Positions 16,086 to 25,093 of a stretch of DNA of 64,000 bases are shown here, in pieces (positions within the stretch are counted from its first letter, which is position 1; every line of letters begins with the position of its first letter). Source of the stretch: an uncultured Capnocytophaga sp. (GTDB lineage: Bacteria > Bacteroidota > Bacteroidia > Flavobacteriales > Flavobacteriaceae); NCBI RefSeq assembly GCF_937936315.1, contig NZ_CALGWU010000057.1, positions 1 to 64,000 of the forward strand. Reading direction: 5' to 3'. The notes beneath the pieces are model-generated. The model was not told where the DNA came from and did no database searches. It saw only the letters and a program-made list of their open reading frames with translations. A program made the translations under genes and the position numbers.

Positions 16086-19000
16086 TTATCTTACATATAG
16101 AAAACCTTTTTTTGTTAGTTGTTGTCCGTTGAAATAATACGTCAATACATAGAAATAAGTTCCTGCTAATCGTTTGCTTCCTACTACTCCTTTTATATTA
16201 GGGTAGCCTCTAAAATATTCACCATTTTGTTGATAGTAATTACTTTCATATACTTTTAAGCCCATTTCATCAAAGACTTGTAGCGTAATAGGTCGGTTTT
16301 TATCGGTGTTTTCTATTTTAAAATAGTTGTCAGAGCCATTTTCGCTAGAAATAGCATTGTAAATCACCACTTCATTAGGGTTAGTATCTATATGGGGAGA
16401 TTCTTGCGGTTTAAGTTTTATAGTAATATTTTGGGTATATACCCTTTCATTGCCGCAGACATCACGAGCCACCCACTTATAGACCACTTTAGAGAGTTTT
16501 CCATTAGTGAGATATTCTTCTTTGGGCGGCATTGTAACAGTAGGTTGCCCAGCACAAGCATCTTCAGCTGAAATGCTCTGTTGTTGAGGTACAGTTATTC
16601 CTTCTTCGATAGTAAGGTCTTGAGGTAAATCGCCTACGAAAGTAGGAGGGGTTTTATCGGCTATAGTGATACGCTGGGTATGGGTAAGGGTTGTACAACC
16701 ATCGGAAGCTGTAAAAGTACGCTCTATGGTGTAGTTGTTGAGGCATCGCTTGTTGAGTTCCTTATCGGCGCGGGTAATCACTACTTTAGCACAACCGCCT
16801 TGAGTTGTAGGGGTTTGTACAGCAGGAATGGCTTTAGCGCAATTGACAGTTACATTTTTAGGGACACTTGCCCAAGTGAGCGTAGGGACTTTTTTAGGCT
16901 CAATGGTAATGATTTGCTGGTGAGTACTAATATTGCCACAAGCATCTTTGGCTATCCACGTATAGATAAGTTTAGTAAGTTTGCTTTTGGCATCTTTTTC
17001 TTCTTTATGAGAAGTTGTAACCGCAGCAGTACCACAATTATCGGTAGCGGTAAGCGTTACTTGAGCGGGTATTGTTTTGCCTTCTTTAACGCTCATATTT
17101 TTGGGTAAAGTACCTACAAAAGTAGGGGGAGTTTTATCTGTTACGCTAATAGTTTGAGTATAAGTAAGCGTTTGGTTACAAGTATCGGCAGCTGTAAAAA
17201 TACGTTTGATAGTATAAGTATAGTCGCAATTGCCTTTGATGCGTTCTTCTTTTTGAAGGGTAACCGCAGGAGTGCACCCTCCTGTAACCGTAGGCAATGT
17301 TACCGCTGGAATAGATTGCTCACACGAAAGCATAAGATGATTAGGGAGTGATGCCCAAAGAAGAGGTTCAGGAAGGGCGGGGTTCTTTTCAATGGTAAAA
17401 CCTCCATTTTTAGGATTGTAATTGGTAAGATCAAAAGCTAAACCATCGATTACTTCTACTTTTAACACCGCCTTATCGGTATTGATATTAGGCAAAGTGA
17501 TTTCCTTACTGCCATTGTTATCAGTTTCTGCTACTACTATATGTTTAAATGTCTTTCCTAAATCATCAGAAAGCAGGATACGCACTTTGGTATTTTTAAA
17601 AATAGTATTATCTACGTTCCAAGTAAGAGTGATTTTATCCCCACCTTTATATTTGTTTTTTGGGGTAGATGTAATTTTGAAGGGGGTACCGTCTTTTACG
17701 GTTACTTTGGTTTCTGCCAAATCATATTGTACTATATAGTCGGCTGACGATTGGAGTGGGGCATCGCTCACTCCCAACCAAAAGGTAAAAGTACCCGTAG
17801 TTTGTTGTGCCAAACCACTATTGGCTACTACATCTCCCGAGTTTTCGTGGTATTCAGTTTTGATAGTTACAGGGTTGGCAGGGGTTGATTTATAAATAAT
17901 GTACTGCGTTATAGGGGTTTCATCGCTATTGCGCACATCGTGTTGGTTTACGGTGTATAGTAGCTGCTCGCTATCGGGGTCGGTAGTGGGGATATAGAAT
18001 TGGAAGAAAGAGCCTTTGGGGATAGTATAATGACTTTTAATCTTGCTGTGTTCTATGCGAGGAGCTTGAGTAGTGAAAGTCTTGTCGTGAGCTTTTACGG
18101 GTACTTTCGTTAATCGTTCCCGTATGCGCTGAATGCTCGAGAGTGAGAAGAAATCACGCGGACTACCATAGCTCATTACCGAAGTACCTCTGTCATACTC
18201 CGTCTTTTCACTATCGTAGGCTTCTGAGCCCTTATAGCTACCAAAAGTGTGTCTCCCTCCGAATAAGTGTCCGATTTCGTGAGCTATGACTTCTTTGGTA
18301 AGTACTGCTACGGCATCAGCTTTGGTATTAGCCTTATAAACACCTTCAAGATAAGCTAATCCTCTGACTCCTTTTTTTAAGGAAGCGGTATACGCAAGGG
18401 AAATCCCCACATCATAACTATTTTCTCCTATAAGTTCGTTGATAATCGTTGTTGAATTATCCTTAACATAATCGGCATTGCGATAGCTTGCAAAAGTCTC
18501 TTTATTCTCGTCTTTGATGATGAGACGCTCATCCTTTACTACCTCAAAACGCACTCCCAAATCGCGCAGGTACATCTCGTTCAGGAAAGCCTCGGTATCT
18601 GCCCAAAAAGCTTTTACTTTTTGTACGTTTTTCTCTAAGTGTCCTGTGCTGAAGGTGCTATAAGGGATATGCATCGCCAAACGGTATACTCTTAGTGTTT
18701 GTGTGTTGGCAATGGTAGGAGCGGTTTCTTCGGCTAATATGGCAGGGCGTGCTGTTGAAGGGCTCGGGTGCGAATGAGGTGTATCGGTAGTGCCACACTC
18801 AAATTTTTCATTAGGTAAAAAGACTAATTTCCCTTTTTGCAAACTGATTTCATACGATTTATCTCGGTAATGGAAACTCCCTGATACCGCTTTTGAACCT
18901 ACTGAAAGGGTTGCTACAAAATTGCCTTCGCAGTAACCTACAAAAGAGCGAATACCCTCAGAAGCAAGAGAGGTTTTGCGCTCCTGCCATTGGATATCAA

Positions 19001-19100
19001 GTTGTTGTTTTTTAGCAATTTCTTTGAGATAAGTTTCTGCGGTTTGAGCATTCCCAAGGAAACCAATAGCTAATAATATGATTGTGATAATGTTTTTCAT
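16086..19100 (-). CDS. Secreted reprolysin-like metalloprotease, paralogue 3
   Basis: This 1004-residue protease has the signal peptide MKNIITIILLAIGFLGNA, a propeptide with Cys102 in CGT, and the zinc site HEIGHLFGGRH at 274-284. The Met-turn is SVMSYGSPRD. After the catalytic unit come a beta domain and four HYR-like domains, each with paired Cys and T-DNCG or ADTCN cores, joined by TDKTPPTFVG linkers. It ends in a type B T9SS sorting domain (DEMGLKVYESN, AGTYFYVLTYY, KGFLYVR). In place of the PQ linker it has only the HYR-like array. Its ATG lies two nucleotides after the stop of a zeta-toxin gene on the same strand, so it is probably cotranscribed with the toxin-antitoxin pair. Confidence 0.88.
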   Translation of the reverse strand: MKNIITIILLAIGFLGNAQTAETYLKEIAKKQQLDIQWQERKTSLASEGIRSFVGYCEGNFVATLSVGSKAVSGSFHYRDKSYEISLQKGKLVFLPNEKFECGTTDTPHSHPSPSTARPAILAEETAPTIANTQTLRVYRLAMHIPYSTFSTGHLEKNVQKVKAFWADTEAFLNEMYLRDLGVRFEVVKDERLIIKDENKETFASYRNADYVKDNSTTIINELIGENSYDVGISLAYTASLKKGVRGLAYLEGVYKANTKADAVAVLTKEVIAHEIGHLFGGRHTFGSYKGSEAYDSEKTEYDRGTSVMSYGSPRDFFSLSSIQRIRERLTKVPVKAHDKTFTTQAPRIEHSKIKSHYTIPKGSFFQFYIPTTDPDSEQLLYTVNQHDVRNSDETPITQYIIYKSTPANPVTIKTEYHENSGDVVANSGLAQQTTGTFTFWLGVSDAPLQSSADYIVQYDLAETKVTVKDGTPFKITSTPKNKYKGGDKITLTWNVDNTIFKNTKVRILLSDDLGKTFKHIVVAETDNNGSKEITLPNINTDKAVLKVEVIDGLAFDLTNYNPKNGGFTIEKNPALPEPLLWASLPNHLMLSCEQSIPAVTLPTVTGGCTPAVTLQKEERIKGNCDYTYTIKRIFTAADTCNQTLTYTQTISVTDKTPPTFVGTLPKNMSVKEGKTIPAQVTLTATDNCGTAAVTTSHKEEKDAKSKLTKLIYTWIAKDACGNISTHQQIITIEPKKVPTLTWASVPKNVTVNCAKAIPAVQTPTTQGGCAKVVITRADKELNKRCLNNYTIERTFTASDGCTTLTHTQRITIADKTPPTFVGDLPQDLTIEEGITVPQQQSISAEDACAGQPTVTMPPKEEYLTNGKLSKVVYKWVARDVCGNERVYTQNITIKLKPQESPHIDTNPNEVVIYNAISSENGSDNYFKIENTDKNRPITLQVFDEMGLKVYESNYYQQNGEYFRGYPNIKGVVGSKRLAGTYFYVLTYYFNGQQLTKKGFLYVR

Positions 19101-19102
19101 TC

Positions 19103-19915
19103 TTAGTCTTTTAACTGCTCTATAAGCGCTTCTACGATGGTTTTTATAGGCGGAGACATTCTCGGTATAGCAGAGTAAGCTCGTGCGATCAGTTGCAAAC
19201 GAAGTGTCTTATCCTGAAATTGTTGTCTCCTTGCTTTTATAACTTCTGTAGAAGGCAAAATATTTATATCCCATTGCTGTTCACTCAATGAGAAAGTTAC
19301 CAAATGATTTTCAGCTTGATAATTGTAAAGATGTATTTTATCTACGGCTTTTTCATTGTACAAATGGTCTAATGAGTGAAGTAAGCCTTCTACGGCTCTA
19401 TCGTGAGAATTTTTATCTGCCAATCGTCCATATCCTTGAAAATCTTTTTCTTCTTGATAGCGCAAATAAAAACCTAATTCGGTAAAGAGTGCAGGAACGG
19501 CAATCGCAAAAGCTTCTACATTAAAACCGTTTTCTCTAAAAGCTAATGCCGTACGCAAAGGTACTTCAGGATTGCGCATAGTCCCCTCTACAATGATATT
19601 GTATTTATGGATAATAGCCTCTTGTATGAGTGCTTCTGTAAAAAAGTTAGAGAATATTTGAGTCTCTGTTGAGTATCTCTCAGGATATTTTATAAGCTCA
19701 TTAGCCTTAGGATGAAACTCTCGGTAAATATCTCCATTTACAAAAAGGAAATCTTTGTCAGGAAATTGTCTTAGGATAGCTTTTGCTAGACCACTCTTTC
19801 CTGATGCAGGCTGTCCTCCTAATATAAAGGCAATAGAATTTTCTTGAGATTTTAAACCTGATAAAAGGTCTGTTTTCTCTCTTTCAAAAATATCCTCAAT
19901 TTTATAGTACTCCAT
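19103..19915 (-). CDS. Zeta-toxin family kinase
   Basis: This 270-residue P-loop protein matches the zeta toxin family, which phosphorylates UDP-N-acetylglucosamine or related sugars and so blocks cell-wall synthesis. The Walker A motif is GGQPASGKS at 33-41. Next come the substrate-site block NGDIYREFHPKA and the EGTMRNPEVPLRTA block typical of zeta/PezT proteins. The gene starts inside the end of the upstream 82-codon gene with a 14-nt overlap, the usual sign of translational coupling in a toxin-antitoxin pair. Its stop lies two nucleotides before the ATG of protease paralogue 3. A housekeeping kinase role instead of toxicity cannot be excluded. Confidence 0.85.
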   Translation of the reverse strand: MEYYKIEDIFEREKTDLLSGLKSQENSIAFILGGQPASGKSGLAKAILRQFPDKDFLFVNGDIYREFHPKANELIKYPERYSTETQIFSNFFTEALIQEAIIHKYNIIVEGTMRNPEVPLRTALAFRENGFNVEAFAIAVPALFTELGFYLRYQEEKDFQGYGRLADKNSHDRAVEGLLHSLDHLYNEKAVDKIHLYNYQAENHLVTFSLSEQQWDINILPSTEVIKARRQQFQDKTLRLQLIARAYSAIPRMSPPIKTIVEALIEQLKD

Positions 19916-20150
19916 TCATTTGTTTTATTAGCGGACTATAATAATGTACTACTTTATCCATAACAGAAAGCCTTGCCATATCATCAGTGCCATATAGCAT
20001 TTTTTCTTCCTTTAAATACATTTTAATTTTCTGGTCTAACGCATCCTTCTCTACCAAATTAGTTAAAGTAGATTTTTCCTTAATAGCCCTTACTTTTAAT
20101 GAGCCTACAATCTGTAATGCTGTATCTAAACTAATAGGTTCTTTCATCAT
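19902..20150 (-). CDS. Putative antitoxin of the zeta toxin
   Basis: This small 82-residue helical protein is highly charged. It contains LDTALQIVGSLKVRAIKEK and a long helix EKDALDQKIKMYLKEEK. It is not recognisably an epsilon or PezA antitoxin and has no obvious helix-turn-helix. The assignment rests on position: it overlaps the zeta gene start by 14 nt on the same strand. Epsilon antitoxins are also small helical proteins that block the ATP site of zeta, and that precedent supports the call without proving it. The gene starts 9 nt after the end of the amylase gene, so it may be expressed from the amylase promoter. Two adjacent ATG codons open the frame. Confidence 0.6.
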   Translation of the reverse strand: MMKEPISLDTALQIVGSLKVRAIKEKSTLTNLVEKDALDQKIKMYLKEEKMLYGTDDMARLSVMDKVVHYYSPLIKQMNGVL

Positions 20151-20159
20151 ATATCTTTG

Positions 20160-21989
20160 TTATTTTAATTCAATGAGCATAGGAGTTTTAGCAGATATTT
20201 CTAAGGTGCTTGTACTCAGATTGAGTTCTTTCCCCGATATAACATCTTTTCCCTTCAAAAATCCCGCCAAACTCTCGGCAAAGCGGTTGAGGTGGAGCGT
20301 TTGGGGTTTATCACTGTTGTTGAGGATAACCATTAGGCTCTCGGTATCGTTGTAGCGGAAATAGACATACACTTCATTTTCAGGAAGGTATTGTTTAGTC
20401 TTTCCGTAGTGAATTACGGCTTTATCCTTACGCCAGTTGAAGAGCTTGGCTGTAAAATCGTAATATTTTTTCTGGGTAGCTGTACGCCCAGAGGCTGTGA
20501 AAGCATTCTGCGTATCGCCTGCCCAGCCACCAGGGAAATCTTGTCGTATATCGCCATCGCCTTTGCTCTTGTCGCCTGCCATTGCTATCTCACTACCATA
20601 ATACAATTGCGGAATACCACGCGCCGTTGCCAGCAATGTGATAATCATCTTATAGCCCTCTATCTTAGGATATACGTGATTGATACGTGCCGTATCGTGA
20701 TTTTCGGCAAAGATAAGTAGGTTGTTGATGTCTTTATACAGAAAATCATTAGTGAAATTGTCGTAGAGTTGTATCATACCTTTGTCCCACGAAGGCGTAG
20801 AGCGAAACGCTTCCCCTATCGCATTAAAAAGTGGAAAATCCATCACAGTAGGCAGATAAGTATTATAACTCTGTATAGCACTTATCGGACTGTCCTTTTG
20901 CCAATACGACACTTGGGCACTCTGGTTGAGCCACACTTCCCCCATAATATTGAAATGAGGATACTCATCGGTGATGGCTTTTGTCCATTTAGCAATGCCT
21001 TCTTTGTCGTTATACGAATAGGTATCTACGCGCAAACCGTCGAGATCGGCGTATTCTATCCACCAAATTGCGTTCTGGGTGAGGTAGTTAAGCACTAATG
21101 GATTTGCTTGGTTGAGGTCGGGCATAGAGCGTGCAAACCAACCTTTTTCGCAGTACTTTTTATCCCATTCTGAAGCATTGCTATCCATCTGAGTGCTCAT
21201 CCTGAAAGTGCTCTGTCCATATCCTGGGAATTGATGCAACCAATCATAGCAAGGTAGGTCTTTCACTATCCAGTGCTGACTGCCCCAGTGGTTAGTCACA
21301 TAGTCTTTGATGAGCTTCATACCCCGCTTGTGCAGAGCCTTAGACAGCTGTATATATTCCTCATTCGTACCATAGCGAGGGTCTATTTTATAGACATCAG
21401 TTTGGGCATAAGTATGGTAAGAATGCTGAGGCTCGTTGTCCTCACATAAGGGCGTACTCCATATAGCCGTAGCGCCTAAAGATTGTATATAATCCAAATG
21501 GTCGATAATTCCCTGAATATCTCCCCCATGACGACCATCAGCATCCGAGCGGTTGAGTTTATCAGTAAGTGCAGGGTGTGAATCGTTGTTAGGATTACCA
21601 TTGGCAAAGCGATCGGGCATAATGAGATAAATCATATCACTGCTATCAAAGCTCTTGCGATAAGCCGACCCCTCTCTGCGCGCTTTTAGTTCATAACTGA
21701 CGCTCCCCACTTGTTTCTTCTTTTGCCATAGCGAAATGCTATAGTTGCCCGCTTTTTTATCCTTGGTGTCTACGGTTATAAATAGATAATTAGGATTCTC
21801 TGTTTTTAGCACATTACTGATAGGTAAGTCGCTTTCCACGCGGTATTGTGCTATATTTTTGCCGTACAATAATATTTGTATTTCAGCATAGTGCATTCCT
21901 TCCCACCAAAAAGGTGGTTCTACACGCTCGATTTGAGCGTGAGCATTAAAAAAAGTAAATAGTCCCATAAGGATAATAATGTGTTTCAT
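20160..21989 (-). CDS. Exported GH13 alpha-amylase/neopullulanase (SusA-like)
   Basis: With ATG at 21989, just before the signal peptide MKHIIILMGLFTFFNAHA, the protein has 609 residues; the ATG 30 nt upstream only adds a hydrophilic lead. Residues about 20-110 form a cyclomaltodextrinase-type N-terminal beta domain (RVEPPFWWEGM). The TIM barrel shows all four conserved GH13 regions: DYVTNHWG, GLRVDTYSY with the nucleophile Asp322, IMGEVW with the acid/base Glu351, and FAENHDTARI. A C-terminal beta domain follows. The protein should act in the periplasm on alpha-1,4-glucan fragments, as SusA does. No SusCD pair is adjacent. It is the first gene of a tight minus-strand series with the zeta pair and protease 3. 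Confidence 0.9.
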   Translation of the reverse strand: MKHIIILMGLFTFFNAHAQIERVEPPFWWEGMHYAEIQILLYGKNIAQYRVESDLPISNVLKTENPNYLFITVDTKDKKAGNYSISLWQKKKQVGSVSYELKARREGSAYRKSFDSSDMIYLIMPDRFANGNPNNDSHPALTDKLNRSDADGRHGGDIQGIIDHLDYIQSLGATAIWSTPLCEDNEPQHSYHTYAQTDVYKIDPRYGTNEEYIQLSKALHKRGMKLIKDYVTNHWGSQHWIVKDLPCYDWLHQFPGYGQSTFRMSTQMDSNASEWDKKYCEKGWFARSMPDLNQANPLVLNYLTQNAIWWIEYADLDGLRVDTYSYNDKEGIAKWTKAITDEYPHFNIMGEVWLNQSAQVSYWQKDSPISAIQSYNTYLPTVMDFPLFNAIGEAFRSTPSWDKGMIQLYDNFTNDFLYKDINNLLIFAENHDTARINHVYPKIEGYKMIITLLATARGIPQLYYGSEIAMAGDKSKGDGDIRQDFPGGWAGDTQNAFTASGRTATQKKYYDFTAKLFNWRKDKAVIHYGKTKQYLPENEVYVYFRYNDTESLMVILNNSDKPQTLHLNRFAESLAGFLKGKDVISGKELNLSTSTLEISAKTPMLIELK

Positions 21990-22239
21990 ATTAGTTTTGC
22001 CAATTTGGCGATTTAGCAATTTGCTTTATAACTTCTCTTAGTTCTTTTAATTAATCAAAAAAAACAACTACAATTTATTAAAATAAAGTTATTAATTTTA
22101 TAGAAAAAATATTCTATTTCTTTTAAAAGCTCTCTTAAAGTGATTTCACTTATAATAAAATTAAGAGAGTACAAACTTCTGACTTTAAACATTTTAACAA
22201 CAAAACCTCTCTTAAAATCTCTCTTAGGCTCTCTTAATG
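21990..22239. promoter_or_regulatory. Amylase upstream region with CTCTCTTAA array
   Basis: These 250 nt separate the regulator gene from the amylase. They contain five copies of CTCTCTTA(A/G): direct at 22130-22138, 22207-22215, 22219-22227 and 22229-22237, and inverted at 22161-22169. The last three are 10-12 nt apart, about one helical turn. The direct copy at 22130 and the inverted copy at 22161 also form a stem-loop. An operator array for the downstream operon is plausible but inferred. No clear TAnnTTTG box was found. Confidence 0.45.
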
Positions 22240-23894
22240 TTAAGCTAAAGTCCAAGAAGGAAAGGTAAAACTACCTATATTTTTTATTCTCTTACTCTTT
22301 CTAAGTTCTGTAAGCAAATTTCCTATTTTATTCTTCTTTTGTTTCTCGTCTAAAATATCAGGTAGTTTATCCCAAAGTAATTTATCAATATCCGCCCTAC
22401 TCATATTGTCGTGATCTTTAATTGCATTGAGTATAAAATCCAAATAATACTGTTTATCCATTCCTTTGTTTTTGGAATAGTCAGCTTTTTGTCCTGTTTT
22501 CTGAGATATTTCTTTACAAATAAAAAAGTTAGGTTTTCGTCCTTCTATCAAGTGTTTTTTCTTTAAATATTTTTCTTCTGAAAGAGTAAGTTTCTTGTGT
22601 TTCTGAACTTTGTCGAGCATTATTATTTCCTCAAGTGTAAGTTCTTGGTCTTTAGCTAATCGTTGTGCATAATTCACATCCAAAACCTTTCCTATAAGAG
22701 TCATTTTTACCTTTCCTCCTGATATATCATATTCAGGCATAGGAAAAAAGCGAGCTCGCTGGTAGTTAAACATCTTTTTGATGCCTCCTCCTACTGTATC
22801 TACCATTTTAAGGTTAAACATTGCCCTTGCCAAAAATGGATTGCGATAGGTTTCTTCAGGAGCATCTTCTAACACTACTTTTTCTACACTTTCAGGTATA
22901 AAAGCTCCATAATTGCTAAATACAAGGCGATCTTCAAATTCTATAAGGTTGATACGTGCCGCCTTAGTATAATCCTGATGGGCAATACAATTATTTAAAG
23001 CCTCTCGTATAGAAAAAGGTTCATATTGAGTTACTTCTGTAGGAAAAATAGTTCCATTTTGCAAATAGCGATATTTCAGATTACGCACTTTAGCAAAGGC
23101 TTTTTCTACTGAAAGTAATAATGGCATTTCAAATATTTCATAATCTAAATCCTGATTATCCCGATTTACTAATTTCCAACGAATTTTAATATCTGCAGGA
23201 CTTAAAAAATGCTCAGCTTCGCTTTCTCCCAATAAAATAAGAGCCGTACGAGTGATTTTTCCCTTAATAGTAAGTTTAGCTTTATTCAAAAAGGTGATAT
23301 CATCCCATATCTCTACCTCTTTAGCCATATCTGGGTACTTATTCTTAAAGTTATTGCGAGCCAAAGCTATAGCTGTGGGATTTAAATCATTTATAGTAGC
23401 TTCTTCTACTACCTCAGCACTCCAATCTTCTAAAAACGATTGTTTTCTGATACGTTCTATTTTTTCGATGTGTAAAGGTACTAATTCCTCACCATTACGG
23501 GCGTAGTAATGTCCACCAAAAGCAATAGGAATACCCTTAGGGGCAGCAGGTATCTGAAACATCAGCACTCTTTTACCTTCCTGTTTAAGTTCATAAATTT
23601 CAATAAAAGAAATTTGTTCTGTTGTTTTCCTACTGATTTCCCCTTTTACACTTTCTAAACTTTTAGGAGTGCTCCTATATTGCGTTCCTACGATTTGATG
23701 TTTTTTATCTTCTACTCCAAAAATAAGCCAACCATATTCTTTTTGTTTCAAATTTGCTTCATTTGATATTGCTGAAAAGTATTTTCCTAATTTAGGCTAT
23801 CAAAATCATTTTTAGCTTCCTTAAACTCTACTATTTCATTTTCTATACCACTCAATAGGTGTTGAAAAATATCTATTATATCTATATTTTTCAT
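22240..23894 (-). pseudogene. AlbA_2-domain transcriptional regulator, frameshifted
   Basis: The intact reading frame from 23751 lacks the start of its AlbA_2 (Schlafen-type) domain. Translation from ATG 23894 supplies it: MKNIDIIDIFQHLLSGIENE and then IVEFKEAKNDFD, which runs into a stop at 23787-23789. In the next frame the expected continuation LGKYFSAISNEANLKQKEY follows at once. One extra A in the AAA at 23791-23793 would give DSLKLGKYFS and one protein of about 551 residues. The remainder has the GVEDKKHQIVG end of AlbA_2 (near 55-70 of the joined protein), an ATPase-like central part (EPFSIREALNNCIAHQDYT, DTVGGGIKKMFNYQ) and a C-terminal winged-helix-like tail. The family are DNA-binding regulators. 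It is a pseudogene, a phase-variable state or a base-call error. Confidence 0.8.
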
Positions 23895-23907
23895 ATTTTT
23901 TAATCAG

Positions 23908-24951
23908 TTAGTTGATTTTTATTTTGATGTATTTGCGATTTTTGTTGAGGTTGCCTTGTTGGTCATAATAACATCCACTTGGGTTCATAGAAGCATAGAG
24001 ATAACCATTTTTGCTGAAAAATATAGGTAGTTCTCCCCAAACATAAGGTTGCCAGCAAGAGATGTTTGCTTCTACTTTAGTTGTCAACTGAAAAAAAGGG
24101 GTTTTATTTGTTATTTCATAGAGAGAAATTGCAGCACCATCCATAGGCTGATAACTAAGGCATACTATATATTTATTGTCAGGAGAAAGAAAAGGAATAT
24201 CTGTTATATTTGTTTTTTTACCTGTACTCTTATCTATGAGAAGACAACCTACAGCTTCATAATATGAAGCATAGACTACATATTGTTGAATAGGATCTAT
24301 TCTCCCTTTATAACTATAAATAGCCATATCCATATCATTTTCAACTGTTTCATCTTGAGGATCGGCATCTTTTAGTTTTAGCAAAGTATTCTTACAAGGA
24401 AATGTGAGAACTCCGTTTTTCTTAGTAATAGAAAGCGTATCTTCAGTGAGAAAGCTATACTTATTTTTTAGTTCGGATAGGTATTCTTCACGAGAAATAA
24501 GAGCAACCGAAAAATATTTAGAGAAATTAGAGACCTCTTTATCTATTGCATTTTTGTTGTTTTCCTTAAAAAAAGTATTTGTAGCTTCTAATGACTCTTT
24601 GGTTAAAGTAATATCTTCATAAATACCTACATCTTCCTTACGAACAAAAGAAGTTTTATCATCTTCTATTCTATAAAAATTAGCTGACTCTTCAATGGTT
24701 TTTATTCTATCACCTAAGAAAAAATGACTCTTTTTATCAACTCCCATTTTATTAGGTTCTGAATAACGATAGGCTCCATTTGTATTAATTACATATAGTT
24801 CTTTCTCTATAGGTACAAATTTTTCTGTTTGTTGTTCCTCTACTTGTTGTGTTGTTTCTACTGATGGTGTTGTTACTACTGGTTGTTGTGTTTGAAAGAG
24901 TTGGCAACTGTTAGAAAACAATATTACAAAAAATATTAGAAAGTATTTCAT
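23908..24951 (-). CDS. SH3-like domain lipoprotein
   Basis: This 347-residue lipoprotein has the signal peptide MKYFLIFFVILFSNSCQLFQ. The residues after the Cys (QLFQTQQPV) lack the acidic surface-export signal, so it probably faces the periplasm. A Gln/Thr-rich spacer precedes a bacterial SH3-like fold at about 50-115 (NGAYRYSEPNK, FFLGDRIKTIEESANFYRIED). The rest is beta-rich without recognised motifs and ends in a basic KNRKYIKIKIN. Its function is not known; SH3b domains often bind peptidoglycan. The gene precedes the frameshifted regulator by 13 nt on the same strand and may be cotranscribed. It has a good promoter at 24974-25004. Confidence 0.7.
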   Translation of the reverse strand: MKYFLIFFVILFSNSCQLFQTQQPVVTTPSVETTQQVEEQQTEKFVPIEKELYVINTNGAYRYSEPNKMGVDKKSHFFLGDRIKTIEESANFYRIEDDKTSFVRKEDVGIYEDITLTKESLEATNTFFKENNKNAIDKEVSNFSKYFSVALISREEYLSELKNKYSFLTEDTLSITKKNGVLTFPCKNTLLKLKDADPQDETVENDMDMAIYSYKGRIDPIQQYVVYASYYEAVGCLLIDKSTGKKTNITDIPFLSPDNKYIVCLSYQPMDGAAISLYEITNKTPFFQLTTKVEANISCWQPYVWGELPIFFSKNGYLYASMNPSGCYYDQQGNLNKNRKYIKIKIN

Positions 24952-24973
24952 TAGTTTTTGTTAAGATTTTTGG

Positions 24974-25004
24974 CAAAGATAACTGTTTCTTTTTAAATAG
25001 CAAA
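24974..25004 (-). promoter_or_regulatory. Promoter of the SH3-like lipoprotein gene
   Basis: On the minus strand TTTG and TATCTTTG are separated by 19 nt; the -7 box lies 22 nt before the ATG. Confidence 0.65.
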
Positions 25005-25040
25005 GAGAATATGGGAGTTATGGAAATTGTGAGGTGTGGA

Positions 25041-25071
25041 TTTGTAGATTGCTAATTGTTTTGTAACTTTG
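25041..25071 (+). promoter_or_regulatory. Promoter of yaaA
   Basis: TTTG (25041-25044) and TAACTTTG (25064-25071) are 19 nt apart. The spacer carries GATTGCTAATTGTTTTG, shared with the trpB and pyrB promoters. Confidence 0.65.
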
Positions 25072-25093
25072 CGCTACTAAATTATTTATCACT

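Noticed and set aside
22055..22255. A 66-codon minus-strand frame between the regulator and the amylase
   Set aside because: It overlaps the regulator end and its repeated TLRE segments come from the CTCTCTTAA array; no promoter or family support.
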